A DNA stretch of 64,000 bases from Bacteroidota bacterium (GTDB lineage Bacteria > Bacteroidota > Bacteroidia > Bacteroidales > JAAUTT01): NCBI GenBank assembly GCA_030706405.1, contig JAUZOO010000002.1, positions 253,167-317,166 of the forward strand, in the 5' to 3' direction. Under the pieces are notes generated by a model that was given only the letters and a program-made list of their open reading frames with translations, did no database searches and had not been told where the DNA came from. Shown one piece after another: positions 55,525 to 63,740 of the stretch; within the stretch, counting starts at the first letter, position 1, and every line of letters starts with the position of its first letter. The position numbers were made by a program, and so were the translations under genes.

Positions 55525-56487
55525 TTATCTAATTTCAGTTGAGCTAATGTTTTGGGCTTTTTTCTTACCTTCTTCATAAACATAGAAACCTTTGCCGGTT
55601 TTGCGACCATAGTTATGGGCTCTTACCAAACGTTTAATAATTGGAGATGCTTTGAATTTGTGCAATCCAAACTCCTCATAAAGGTTATCCATGTATTTAA
55701 GAATCTTATCAAGCCCAATTCGATCAGCAAGTTCAAATGGTCCAAATTGAAGTCCGTAGCCATATTTCATGGTGTCGTCAATATTTTCGACCGAAGCTAT
55801 ACCTTCCATGAGTTCTTCGCAAGCCTCGTTGATAAGGGTTACAATAAGACGGGTGCTAATATTTCCAGGAGATTCGTTAATGGAAATTGGTCGTTTACCA
55901 ATCATTGCAGCAAAACGACAAACCAGATTGTGCGTTTGTTCATTGGTATATAATCCTTTAACCACTTCTACAATTTTTACGGTAGAAGGAGGTGTCATAA
56001 AGTGCATTCCGATGGTACGTTCCGGATGCTTGAGAACGGCGGCCAGATCGGAGATCATCATGGTTGATATATTAGAGGTGATAACGGTTTGAGGGGAAAC
56101 GTTATCTTCAATTTTTAAAAAAATTTCTTTACGCAACTCTAACGAAGAACCCGGACGATTTGAGCTAATGGTTTCCATAACCAAGTTACAATCTTTGAGA
56201 TCGGCATAACTTGTAGAGCCTTTGATACGGGAAACAATTGCTCTTTTTTCACTTTCGGTAAGCCCCCAACGATCAATAATTTCGTCTAACTGATGGTTTA
56301 TGATTTTTATGATTTGATTTACCCGTTCTTCATTTACGTCGATAAAAATGACGTCGATACCTGCCTGGCTTACAATCCGGGCAATTTCCTGACCCACTGA
56401 CCCACAGCCGATTATCCCGACTTTTTGAAGAGTCCCTTTCGATTGTAGCTTTGCCTGTAAAGCATAATCTTCTAAAACTTCTGACAT
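55525..56487 (-). CDS. 3-hydroxyacyl-CoA dehydrogenase family protein (3-hydroxybutyryl-CoA dehydrogenase-like)
   Basis: This 320-aa protein has the NAD-binding loop KVGIIGCGSVGQEIARIVSQ, the catalytic Ser region TSNISTMMISDLA, His in IGMHFMTPP with Glu in VEVVKGL, and the C-terminal domain RIGLDKILKYMDNLYEEFG and RKTGKGFYVY. In classical enzymes the motif is PGFxxNRL; here it reads PGNISTRL, so Thr replaces the conserved Asn. The operon context (acetate and butyrate kinases) points to acetoacetyl-CoA reduction in butyrate formation, but the altered residues leave room for a different acyl substrate. Confidence 0.85.
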   Translation of the reverse strand: MSEVLEDYALQAKLQSKGTLQKVGIIGCGSVGQEIARIVSQAGIDVIFIDVNEERVNQIIKIINHQLDEIIDRWGLTESEKRAIVSRIKGSTSYADLKDCNLVMETISSNRPGSSLELRKEIFLKIEDNVSPQTVITSNISTMMISDLAAVLKHPERTIGMHFMTPPSTVKIVEVVKGLYTNEQTHNLVCRFAAMIGKRPISINESPGNISTRLIVTLINEACEELMEGIASVENIDDTMKYGYGLQFGPFELADRIGLDKILKYMDNLYEEFGLHKFKASPIIKRLVRAHNYGRKTGKGFYVYEEGKKKAQNISSTEIR

Positions 56488-56545
56488 TTTATACTATTTA
56501 ATGATTATAAAATATAAAGAGAACTAATTTGTAGTAAAGTAAAAA

Positions 56546-56574
56546 GTCATATCGTTGTATATCAACGATATGAC
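56546..56574 (-). terminator. pta terminator
   Basis: GTCATATCGTTG (56546-56557) is perfectly inverted as CAACGATATGAC (56563-56574) around a 5-base loop. A T-run follows on the minus strand. It separates pta from the dehydrogenase gene. Confidence 0.85.
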
Positions 56575-56593
56575 AAACTGAAACTTATTAAGT

Positions 56594-57595
56594 TTATAAA
56601 CCTGCGGCCTGATTAACTGTGATAGCAACCAGATTTACAATGTCGCTAACGGAACATCCTCTGGATAAGTCGTTGATTGGTGCGGCCATACCTTGAAGGA
56701 TTGGCCCAATAGCTTCAGCGTGCGCAAACCTTTGCACTAGCTTATATGCAATATTTCCGGTTTCGAGGGTAGGAAATACTAAAACATTAGCTTTCCCGGC
56801 GATTTCACTTCCCGGAGCTTTACTTTTACCAACAGCTTCAACAATGGCAGCATCTGCTTGGAGTTCACCATCGATTTTTAGGCTGGGATCAATTTCTTTA
56901 GCAATACGAGTTGCATTTACCACTTTATCAACCATTTCGTGTTTTGCACTTCCTTTGGTAGAGAAGCTTAACATGGCAATCCGTGGCTCGATTCCGGCAA
57001 TGGCTTTGGTGGTTTTGGCTGTAGCAACAGCTATCTCGGCCAACTCACGTTCGTTAGGGTTGGGCATTACGGCACAGTCGGCAAAAACGAGAATACCGTC
57101 GTCGCCATATTCTTTGTCTTTGAAAATCATAATAAAAGCTCCGGAAACAACTGAAATTCCGGGCATCGTGCGAACAAACTGTAAGGCAGGACGTAATACA
57201 TCGCCAGTTGCATTCATAGCTCCGGCAACTTCACCGTCGGCATCCCCATTTTTAATCATGATGGTTGCCAGATAAAGCGGATCTTCTACAAGTTTCTGGG
57301 CATTTGAGCGAGTAAGGCCTTTCGATTTACGGAGTTCAACCATAAGATCGATATATTCATTTTTCTTTGGATGATCCAATGGATCAACAATTGTTGCTTG
57401 GTCGATATTTTTGAGGCCAAAGCTTTTAGCCAATTCGTGAATTTTGTCGGGATTTCCAATTAAGGTAATCTTGGCAATTTTTTCTTCGAGAACAATATCG
57501 GCTGCTTTAAGCGTCCGTTCCTCAGTTCCTTCGGGCAATACAATACGTTTGCTTTGAAGTTGTGCATTCTTTTTAATCTTTGCGAGTAAATCCAT
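56594..57595 (-). CDS. pta: Phosphate acetyltransferase
   Basis: This 333-aa protein is the short Pta form (no N-terminal DRTGG regulatory domain). KRIVLPEGTEERTLKAADIV, KNGDADGEVAGAMNATGDVL, ADCAVMPNPNERELAEIAV, KIDGELQADAAIVEAV, GKANVLVFPTLETGNIAYKL and GPILQGMAAPINDLSRGCSV are all family blocks. It makes acetyl phosphate from acetyl-CoA. Its upstream region has TAATTTTG on the minus strand (57634-57641), a -7 candidate, and diverges from the YdiJ-type gene 322 bp away. A terminator follows. Confidence 0.97.
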   Translation of the reverse strand: MDLLAKIKKNAQLQSKRIVLPEGTEERTLKAADIVLEEKIAKITLIGNPDKIHELAKSFGLKNIDQATIVDPLDHPKKNEYIDLMVELRKSKGLTRSNAQKLVEDPLYLATIMIKNGDADGEVAGAMNATGDVLRPALQFVRTMPGISVVSGAFIMIFKDKEYGDDGILVFADCAVMPNPNERELAEIAVATAKTTKAIAGIEPRIAMLSFSTKGSAKHEMVDKVVNATRIAKEIDPSLKIDGELQADAAIVEAVGKSKAPGSEIAGKANVLVFPTLETGNIAYKLVQRFAHAEAIGPILQGMAAPINDLSRGCSVSDIVNLVAITVNQAAGL

Positions 57596-57860
57596 TGTTA
57601 TTCAATTATTTATATTTTACATAATGAATACTCCAAAATTAACTAAAAATAGCCGATTATTCGGGATTTTATGAAAGTTATTGTAAATCATTTTTTATAA
57701 ATAGGCAGAAACTTTGAATCAATTACTAAAAAGATCAATTTTTAAGTGTCTAAATTATAGCCTGTTTGTTGTGAAATAAATATAAACATATACTGACAAA
57801 AAATGTAAATGTTTTTTATCGAATTTAGAATTATCCTAAATAATGTAAAAGTATTCCTTG

Positions 57861-57891
57861 GTTGGAACTGTTGGCATTTGGGTTATATTTG
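57861..57891 (+). promoter_or_regulatory. Promoter of the YdiJ-type gene
   Basis: GTTG at 57861-57864 (three of four match TTTG) and TATATTTG at 57884-57891 (exact -7) are 19 bp apart. The predicted start site, about 57898, supports ATG 57918 rather than the TTG at 57858. Confidence 0.65.
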
Positions 57892-57917
57892 CAGGAGCAT
57901 CTAAAAAAATTAGGACT

Positions 57918-60857
57918 ATGCAGAAGCTATTATCAGCATTAAATGATTTGAAGGTAAAAACGGAAGGCGATGTTTTTTACGATAATATTTCGAAAATACT
58001 TTATGCTACAGATGCATCTGCATATCGAGAGATACCGTTGGCGGTAGCCCGTCCGAAATCAGTGGCTGATATCAAAGAACTCATAGAGTTTGCCAACATT
58101 AATAAAGTAACGTTGATTCCGCGTACCGCCGGTACATCGCTCGCCGGCCAAGTGGTTGGAAACGGTATCATTGTTGACGTCTCAAAATACTTTACCAAAA
58201 TTCTGGAAATAAATCAGGAAGAACATTGGGTACGGGTTCAGCCGGGCGTGGTGCTCGATGAATTAAATCTGGTATTAGAGCCTTTGGGATTATTTTTTGG
58301 TCCAGAGACATCTACTTCAAACCGATGCATGATTGGAGGGATGGTTGGTAACAACTCTTGTGGATCGCATTCGATTATTTATGGAAGCACCCGGGATCAT
58401 TTGCTTGAGATTAAAGCTCTGTTGAGTGATGGAAGTGAAGTCGTTTTTAACGATTTGACAGAAGATGAGTTGAACGAAAAATGTCAGGCTCAAAACCTCG
58501 AAGGTGAGATTTATAGGAATATCCGAGAAACGCTATCCAACGGCATGAACCAACTTGAGATTAGGCGTCAGTTTCCGGATCCGGAACTTAAACGGCGCAA
58601 TAATGGTTATGCCATAGACTTGCTGCTCGAAACACAACCATTTGCTCAGAATGGTATTCCGTTCAATTTCTGTAAGTTAATAGCAGGGTCGGAGGGAACG
58701 CTTGCTTTTATGACTGAGATTAAACTTAATCTTGTTCCGCTTCCTCCAAAGGTTAAAGGCGTGATATGTGTTCATCTTCAGTCTGTTCAAGAATCTCTTC
58801 ATGCAAATCTTATTGCGCTGAAATATAATCCCGGAGCCGTAGAGTTAATGGATAATGTAATTCTCAATCTTACCAAGGGAAATATTACTCAACAACGAAA
58901 TCGATTTTTTGTGCAGGGCGATCCCGGAGCTATATTGATTGTAGAATATGCCCGCGAAACTAAAGATGAAATCTTAGAAATATATGAAAAATTAGTGACT
59001 GATCTTAAAGAAGCAGGGTATGGCTATCATTATCCGATTCTTTTTGACAGCGACATAAGTAAAGTTTGGGCACTTCGAAAAAGTGGACTCGGCGTGTTAT
59101 CCAACATGCAAGGCGATGCCAAACCGGTATCGTTGGTTGAAGATACCGCAGTACTTCCGAAATATCTTCCGGATTATATTAAGGAATTTGACTATTTATT
59201 AAAACAACATAAGTTAAGTTGCGTTTATCATGCCCATATCGGCTCCGGAGAGCTACATCTTCGTCCGGTTTTGAATCTGAAAGATCCTAAGGATGTAAAA
59301 TTGTTCCATACCATTGCAACCGAAACCGCCAAGCTCGTTAAAAAGTACCGCGGCTCACTCAGTGGCGAACATGGCGATGGACGGCTCCGGGGAGAATTCA
59401 TTCCCCTTATGATTGGCGATCACAATTATCGCCTTCTGCGGAAGATAAAAAAAACGTGGGATCCGAACCATATTTTTAATGCCCATAAAATTGTCGGGAC
59501 ACAACCCATGAATGCCCAACTTCGTTATGAAGCAGGACAACAGACTCGAGAGTTTAAAACCTATTTTGATTTTTCCAAGACTGAGGGATTGCTCCGGGCA
59601 ACTGAAAATTGTAATGGTGCAGGCGATTGCCGGAAGTCGGAAATTATTGGAGGCACGATGTGTCCTAGTTTTATGGCTACACGCGATGAAAACGCATCTA
59701 CGCGAGCGAGGGCTAATATTTTACGCGAATTTTTGACTCGTTCGCCGAAAAAGAATCCTTTCGATCACAAGGAAATATACGAGGTGATGGATCTTTGTTT
59801 GTCTTGCAAAGGGTGCAAGAGCGAGTGTCCATCCAATGTTGATATGACAAAACTGAAAGCCGAATTTCTTCAACATTATTATGAAGCAAACGGAATTCCG
59901 TTTCGTACGTTGGCTATTGCCTATATTAATAAGATCAATAAAATAGCCACTTTGGTTCCCGGATTTTATAACTCGGTTATTTCAAATAAAATATCTTCCG
60001 GACTAATCAAGATGGTTGTTGGGTTTGCCCAAGAACGCAGCATTCCTTTGCTTGCCCCGAAAACATTATCGAGCTGGGCGAAAATAAATATTCCACAACT
60101 CAATGCATCTTTACAAAACCACGACCGCAGAATATGGTTATTTATCGATGAATTTACCAATTATAACGATGTTGAAATTGGTAAGAAAGTCATTGAATTT
60201 TTGCAAAGGCTGGGTTATCATATTGATATTCCTAAGCATAAAGAAAGCGGAAGGACTTTCCTTTCTAAAGGTTTGCTTCGCAGAGCTAAATCCATTGCCA
60301 ATAAAAATGTATCGTTGTTGAGTCCGTTAATTACTGACGAAGTACCTCTGGTAGGTATTGAACCTTCGTGCATTCTCACGTTCAGGGACGAATATCCGGA
60401 ATTGGTGAATAAAGAATTGGTGGAAAAGGCCAGGCTTCTGGCTCAAAATGCTTTGTTTATCGATGAGTTTCTTGCACGTGAAATAGATAGAGGAATCATT
60501 AATGAAGAAATGTTTACCTCTGACAGTCGGGAGATAAAATTACATGGTCATTGTCAGCAAAAAGCGTTGATTTCTACCGAATGTACCCGCAAGATATTGT
60601 CGTTGCCCGTCAATTTTAAGGTTACCGAGATAAAATCGGGATGTTGCGGGATGGCCGGGTCCTTTGGTTATGAAAAAGAACATTACGATTTATCCATGAA
60701 AGTTGGCGAGTTGGTATTGTTTCCTGAAGTCCGCAATTCGTCGGAACAAACTCTTATTGCGGCGCCCGGCACCAGTTGTCGGCATCATATAAAAGACGGG
60801 ACAGGCCGTACAGCATTACATCCAGTTGAAATATTGTTTGATTCGCTCAACAACTAG
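57918..60857 (+). CDS. FAD-linked oxidase / Fe-S oxidoreductase fusion, YdiJ type
   Basis: This 979-aa protein joins a GlcD-like FAD domain to a GlpC-like Fe-S domain. The FAD part shows RTAGTSLAGQVVGNGIIVD, GGMVGNNSCGSHSIIYGSTR and LIAGSEGTLAFMTEI, with the substrate domain GSGELHLRP and GEHGDGRLRGE. The Fe-S part has a 4Fe-4S motif CLSCKGCKSECPS near residue 630, further Cys in ENCNGAGDCRKS, and a CCG motif SGCCGMAGSFGYEKEHYDL. E. coli YdiJ, of the same build and length, is a D-2-hydroxyglutarate dehydrogenase; lactate or other 2-hydroxyacids are alternatives. It probably feeds electrons to quinone or a flavoprotein. Confidence 0.93.
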   Translation: MQKLLSALNDLKVKTEGDVFYDNISKILYATDASAYREIPLAVARPKSVADIKELIEFANINKVTLIPRTAGTSLAGQVVGNGIIVDVSKYFTKILEINQEEHWVRVQPGVVLDELNLVLEPLGLFFGPETSTSNRCMIGGMVGNNSCGSHSIIYGSTRDHLLEIKALLSDGSEVVFNDLTEDELNEKCQAQNLEGEIYRNIRETLSNGMNQLEIRRQFPDPELKRRNNGYAIDLLLETQPFAQNGIPFNFCKLIAGSEGTLAFMTEIKLNLVPLPPKVKGVICVHLQSVQESLHANLIALKYNPGAVELMDNVILNLTKGNITQQRNRFFVQGDPGAILIVEYARETKDEILEIYEKLVTDLKEAGYGYHYPILFDSDISKVWALRKSGLGVLSNMQGDAKPVSLVEDTAVLPKYLPDYIKEFDYLLKQHKLSCVYHAHIGSGELHLRPVLNLKDPKDVKLFHTIATETAKLVKKYRGSLSGEHGDGRLRGEFIPLMIGDHNYRLLRKIKKTWDPNHIFNAHKIVGTQPMNAQLRYEAGQQTREFKTYFDFSKTEGLLRATENCNGAGDCRKSEIIGGTMCPSFMATRDENASTRARANILREFLTRSPKKNPFDHKEIYEVMDLCLSCKGCKSECPSNVDMTKLKAEFLQHYYEANGIPFRTLAIAYINKINKIATLVPGFYNSVISNKISSGLIKMVVGFAQERSIPLLAPKTLSSWAKINIPQLNASLQNHDRRIWLFIDEFTNYNDVEIGKKVIEFLQRLGYHIDIPKHKESGRTFLSKGLLRRAKSIANKNVSLLSPLITDEVPLVGIEPSCILTFRDEYPELVNKELVEKARLLAQNALFIDEFLAREIDRGIINEEMFTSDSREIKLHGHCQQKALISTECTRKILSLPVNFKVTEIKSGCCGMAGSFGYEKEHYDLSMKVGELVLFPEVRNSSEQTLIAAPGTSCRHHIKDGTGRTALHPVEILFDSLNN

Positions 60858-61104
60858 GAGAGTTGAATTAGGTTTTCGAAATAAGGAATAGGTATTTTCT
60901 TATTTCGAAAACGATAGTTTTCCCAATCGGGAATAATTTTAGAAAATGTTAAGGGAAGTTGGTCCTTTTCGAGAATCAAATTTTTACGTCCATAATCTAA
61001 GGGAAAATAAAATATGGCCTTCTGCTGAAGATAAAAAAATGAGGAGCTAGCTTGGCTTCTTAAACCCAATTTATATTATGGATGCTGTAATTGGCTAAAA
61101 GTAT

Positions 61105-61223
61105 ATTACAAATGTAACGACATTGTTATGTTTAGTAGGTTACTTTTGTTACAAAATATTATATATTATTACAATATGTAAACAAATGCAATAATGAAAT
61201 CTTCCAACTTGTTACTAATGTCA
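61105..61223. promoter_or_regulatory. Operator-like cluster A (GTTAC/ATTAC-nnn-TGTAAC copies)
   Basis: ATTACAAATGTAAC at 61105-61118 is an exact match. GTTACTTTTGTTAC at 61139-61152 and GTTACTAATGTCAC at 61211-61224 each differ by one or two bases. ATTACAATATGTAAA at 61168-61182 has a one-base longer spacer. The same exact 14-mer pattern recurs next to the HTH gene 530 bp away. Confidence 0.55.
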
Positions 61224-61289
61224 CACCCAATAAATTAATATAATACTTACATATTAAACATATTAAAACCAGTAAATTACGCCAATTAT

Positions 61290-61421
61290 ATGAATTATTT
61301 ATTTAATAAATATATGACATTAGTAAATCTAAGGGAGAATTCAAATAGAAAAGACCCTATATATGAAGATAACATACTTTATACCAAATATTTATACGGT
61401 ATAACTAATAAAAATATTTAA
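61290..61421 (+). CDS. Possible 43-aa peptide
   Basis: ATG 61290 to TAA 61419 encodes a soluble charged 43-residue peptide starting MNYLFNKYMTLVNL. It has no known family, and chance is possible in this AT-rich DNA. Support is only positional: it is the first plus-strand ORF after operator-like cluster A. Confidence 0.25.
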   Translation: MNYLFNKYMTLVNLRENSNRKDPIYEDNILYTKYLYGITNKNI

Positions 61422-61431
61422 TATTAACCTG

Positions 61432-61524
61432 ATGAAAGGAATGTTAATCACTAATTATCAGTTTGATATAATTTATCGAGTTACTTTCTTCCTTATTGTT
61501 CTTATAACACCTTTTATAGCCTAA
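61432..61524 (+). CDS. Possible 30-aa hydrophobic peptide
   Basis: ATG 61432 (or 61441, preceded by AAAGGA) to TAA 61522 encodes a peptide with one transmembrane-like run (VTFFLIVLITPFIA). It overlaps the end of the 79-aa frame on the other strand, so at most one of the two is likely real. It is reminiscent of small membrane toxins, but there is no homology evidence. Confidence 0.2.
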   Translation: MKGMLITNYQFDIIYRVTFFLIVLITPFIA

Positions 61525-61683
61525 AAACAGGCTTTTATTGATTACAATTGTAGGTAGCAATATAATCAATATCCGAAAAAATGGTATTTTGTGCTGATGA
61601 TTTATGTTTATAGGCATAATGCTTAAGAAAAACTTAACGATAACAAGAAAAAGATAAGCTGCCATAGCTTTAAGCAAATTCAT
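61444..61683 (-). CDS. Possible small two-span membrane protein (79 aa)
   Basis: ATG 61683 gives 79 aa with two hydrophobic segments (LLKAMAAYLFLVIVKFFLSI and FRILIILLPTIVI) and a charged tail (YKRCYKNNKEES). I recognise no family. Its upstream side faces operator-like cluster B, and it diverges from the HTH regulator gene, the usual arrangement of a repressor and its target. Coding is plausible but unproven, because AT-rich DNA readily gives hydrophobic frames. Confidence 0.4.
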   Translation of the reverse strand: MNLLKAMAAYLFLVIVKFFLSIMPININHQHKIPFFRILIILLPTIVINKSLFLGYKRCYKNNKEESNSINYIKLIISD

Positions 61684-61745
61684 AAATGTAGTCAACCTAA
61701 AGTAGGTTTCATAAAGGGGACCAAGTCATTAAAACATATGTTTAG

Positions 61746-61806
61746 ATTACAAATGTAACTACAATTTTATTACTTATGTAACTTGGATTGTTATTACATT
61801 TGTAAC
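61746..61806. promoter_or_regulatory. Operator-like cluster B: three phased ATTAC-nnn-TGTAAC copies
   Basis: Exact copies lie at 61746-61759, 61769-61782 and 61793-61806, with centre spacings of 23 and 24 bp, just upstream of the HTH gene at 61820. The last copy contains TACATTTG (61795-61802), an exact -7 element, so a bound protein would block that promoter. Each copy is a near-palindrome of 5-bp arms. Confidence 0.7.
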
Positions 61807-61819
61807 AAATCTGTTTACA

Positions 61820-62245
61820 ATGAAAGACAGGATCATCAAATTCATAACAACTGAAAATATTACATCCACAAAGTTCGCGGATGAAATCGGAGTTCAGCGT
61901 TCCAGTGTGTCGCACATCCTATCCGGACGTAATAACCCGAGTTTTGAATTCATACAAAAAATTTTGACCCGTTATAAAAGACTCAATGCCGATTGGCTAA
62001 TACTTGGAAACGAACCTATGTATAAAAATCAGGAATCGGCTACTCTTTTTTCAACATCGCCGGTTTCTTCTGCTAAAGTTATTCAGAACGATTTGTTTCA
62101 AAAACCAATCGAACCCTTAACTTCCCCAGAATTAAATAAAAGCGTACCACCTGTAATTCCGACGGAAATATCGTCTTCTCGGAAAGTTGAGAAAATCGTT
62201 ATTTTTTATTCTGATAAAACCTTTGCCGAGTTTTTACCTTCCTGA
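61820..62245 (+). CDS. XRE-type HTH transcription regulator
   Basis: This 141-aa protein has an N-terminal Cro/C1-type domain at residues 1-65: TSTKFADEIGVQRSSVSHIL, SGRNNPSFEFIQKILTRY, LNADWLILG. A Pro/Ser-rich linker leads to a short conserved tail (RKVEKIVIFYSDKTFAEFLP), a pattern I know from other Bacteroidota HTH proteins of this size. It has no ligand domain. It should bind as a dimer to a palindrome, and the repeated ATTACnnnTGTAAC element immediately upstream is the natural candidate. The tail suggests partner binding. pyrD follows after 39 bp. Confidence 0.9.
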   Translation: MKDRIIKFITTENITSTKFADEIGVQRSSVSHILSGRNNPSFEFIQKILTRYKRLNADWLILGNEPMYKNQESATLFSTSPVSSAKVIQNDLFQKPIEPLTSPELNKSVPPVIPTEISSSRKVEKIVIFYSDKTFAEFLPS

Positions 62246-62262
62246 AATAGTTAGAAAGTTTG

Positions 62263-62270
62263 TAACTTTG
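62263..62270 (+). promoter_or_regulatory. Putative -7 element TAACTTTG of pyrD
   Basis: An exact TAnnTTTG match lies 14 bp before the pyrD ATG (62285), which implies a very short leader. No -33 TTTG. Confidence 0.45.
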
Positions 62271-62284
62271 CAGCAAAAATTAAA

Positions 62285-63316
62285 ATGTACAAACACCTTA
62301 TCCGTCCGGTTCTATTTCGCCTTAGTCCCGAAACCGTTCATCATCTTGTTGTACTTGGGGTAAAAGCAGGATTTAAAATTCCCGGAGTAGCTCCGTTAGT
62401 GAAGAAGTTTTGTGAAGTAAAAAATCCCAAGCTTAAAAGAACTGTATTTGGCCTCGAATTTGAAAATCCGGTAGGTTTAGCCGCAGGTTTCGATAAAAAT
62501 GCAACCTTTTTTAATGAATTCTCCAATTTCGGATTTTCCTTTATTGAAATAGGAACGGTTACGCCTAAACCGCAACCCGGAAATCCTAAGCCACGTTCAT
62601 TTCGTGTACCCAACGATAAAGCTCTGATTAATCGCATGGGCTTTAACAATAATGGGGTTGATGAAGCCATTAAAAACCTGAAAAAACGACATACCAATAT
62701 TATAATAGGAGGTAATCTGGGCAAGAATACCCTGACTCCCAATGAAGAGGCAATCGATGATTATAAATTATTATTCAATAAGTTATACGATTATGTCGAT
62801 TATTTTGTGGTGAACGTAAGTTGCCCGAATATTTCGGATTTGCATAAGCTTCAAGACAAAGATTCGTTAATGTCGATTTTGAATTGCCTGATGGCTGAAC
62901 GGACCAATAAGTCGTCGGTTAAACCTATATTATTGAAAATTTCGCCCGATTTAAATTTTGCTCAAATCGACGAGGTCATTGACATTGTTAACGAAACACG
63001 GATTGATGGATTGGTAGCCACCAATACCACCACTGGCCGCTACAATTTATCCATTACGGAAGACGAAATTGCTAAAATAGGCAACGGAGGAATGAGTGGA
63101 AAACCTATTAAAAACAGGTCAACCGAAATAATTCGTTATATATCGCAAAAAACAGGAGGGAAGCTCCCTATAATTGGCGTTGGAGGAATCATGACCCCGG
63201 ATGATGCCATTGAAAAACTGGAAGCAGGAGCTTCGTTGGTTCAGGTTTATTCCGGATTTATTTACGAAGGTCCAATGCTGGTAAAACGTATTAATAAATT
63301 ATTGCTAAACAGGTAA
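62285..63316 (+). CDS. pyrD: Dihydroorotate dehydrogenase (quinone), class 2
   Basis: This 343-aa protein is a class 2 enzyme: an N-terminal membrane-associating helix region (MYKHLIRPVLFRLSPETVHH), then the FMN barrel with PVGLAAGFDKNA, FIEIGTVTPKPQPGNPKPRS, NRMGFNNNGVD, VNVSCPNISDL (catalytic Ser in the class 2 position), LKISPDL, ATNTTTGR, GGMSGKP, and GVGGIMTPDDAIEKLEAGAS. It oxidises dihydroorotate to orotate with quinone at the inner membrane. Together with pyrBI it covers two steps of pyrimidine synthesis. Its terminator is at 63336. Confidence 0.97.
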   Translation: MYKHLIRPVLFRLSPETVHHLVVLGVKAGFKIPGVAPLVKKFCEVKNPKLKRTVFGLEFENPVGLAAGFDKNATFFNEFSNFGFSFIEIGTVTPKPQPGNPKPRSFRVPNDKALINRMGFNNNGVDEAIKNLKKRHTNIIIGGNLGKNTLTPNEEAIDDYKLLFNKLYDYVDYFVVNVSCPNISDLHKLQDKDSLMSILNCLMAERTNKSSVKPILLKISPDLNFAQIDEVIDIVNETRIDGLVATNTTTGRYNLSITEDEIAKIGNGGMSGKPIKNRSTEIIRYISQKTGGKLPIIGVGGIMTPDDAIEKLEAGASLVQVYSGFIYEGPMLVKRINKLLLNR

Positions 63317-63335
63317 ATACAACTAATATAAAATG

Positions 63336-63380
63336 AAATCCTTCAGCTTTGATCTTAATCTAAAAGCTGGGGGATTTTTT
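63336..63380 (+). terminator. pyrD terminator
   Basis: AAATCCTTCAGCTTT (63336-63350) pairs with AAAGCTGGGGGATTT (63363-63377) with two G-U pairs, followed by a T run. Confidence 0.85.
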
Positions 63381-63420
63381 ATGTCTTAAATTATACTCTG
63401 TGACTTTAAACCAGTATAAA

Positions 63421-63452
63421 ATAAAAAACCTCGAAGGATTTCTTCGAGGTTT
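63421..63452 (-). terminator. tRNA-Lys terminator
   Basis: AAACCTCGAAG (63426-63436) pairs with CTTCGAGGTTT (63442-63452). On the minus strand a T-rich run follows. It begins 3 bp after the tRNA end. Confidence 0.9.
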
Positions 63453-63455
63453 CGG

Positions 63456-63528
63456 TGATTCAGCTGGGATTCGAACCCAGGACCCCATCATTAAAAGTGA
63501 TGTGCTCTACCGGCTGAGCTACTGAATC
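63456..63528 (-). tRNA. tRNA-Lys (anticodon TTT)
   Basis: A 73-base cloverleaf on the minus strand. Acceptor stem GATTCAG pairs with CTGAATC plus discriminator A. The D-arm is AGCTC...GAGC, the anticodon arm CATCA-CTTTTAA-TGATG gives anticodon TTT, and the T-arm is CTGGG-TTCGAAT-CCCAG. The 3' CCA is not encoded. Confidence 0.97.
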
Positions 63529-63740
63529 GGCTTTTGTTTAAAGCGGTGCAAAGGTAACTATTGATTTTTGTTTTGCAAATAATTAGGTTGAAAAATGGAA
63601 ATATTTTTTGCTTCATTAACTTTATATAGTGTATTTCAATTAATTAAATTTTACTTTTTTCATTTTTTTATCTTTTGTTATGACTCCTCAAGTTTATCAT
63701 TAAATTTACGGGATAATAATAAAAACGGGTTATTAGTTCA

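Noticed and set aside
60854-61069. A 71-codon minus-strand frame after the YdiJ-type gene
   Set aside because: It starts with TTG, has no ATG, shares its stop region with the neighbouring gene, and has no recognisable features; a remnant is possible.
61105-61806. CRISPR-like reading of the repeated ATTACnnnTGTAAC element
   Set aside because: Copies are only 14 bp with 9-29 bp gaps in clusters, and there are no spacers of uniform length and no cas genes.
61820-62245. Prophage repressor, implying an integrated phage
   Set aside because: No phage structural, integrase or replication genes are nearby; it is followed directly by the housekeeping gene pyrD.
63456-63528. tRNA-Lys as an integration site for a mobile element
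   Set aside because: No duplicated tRNA 3' end or integrase was seen in the available flanks.
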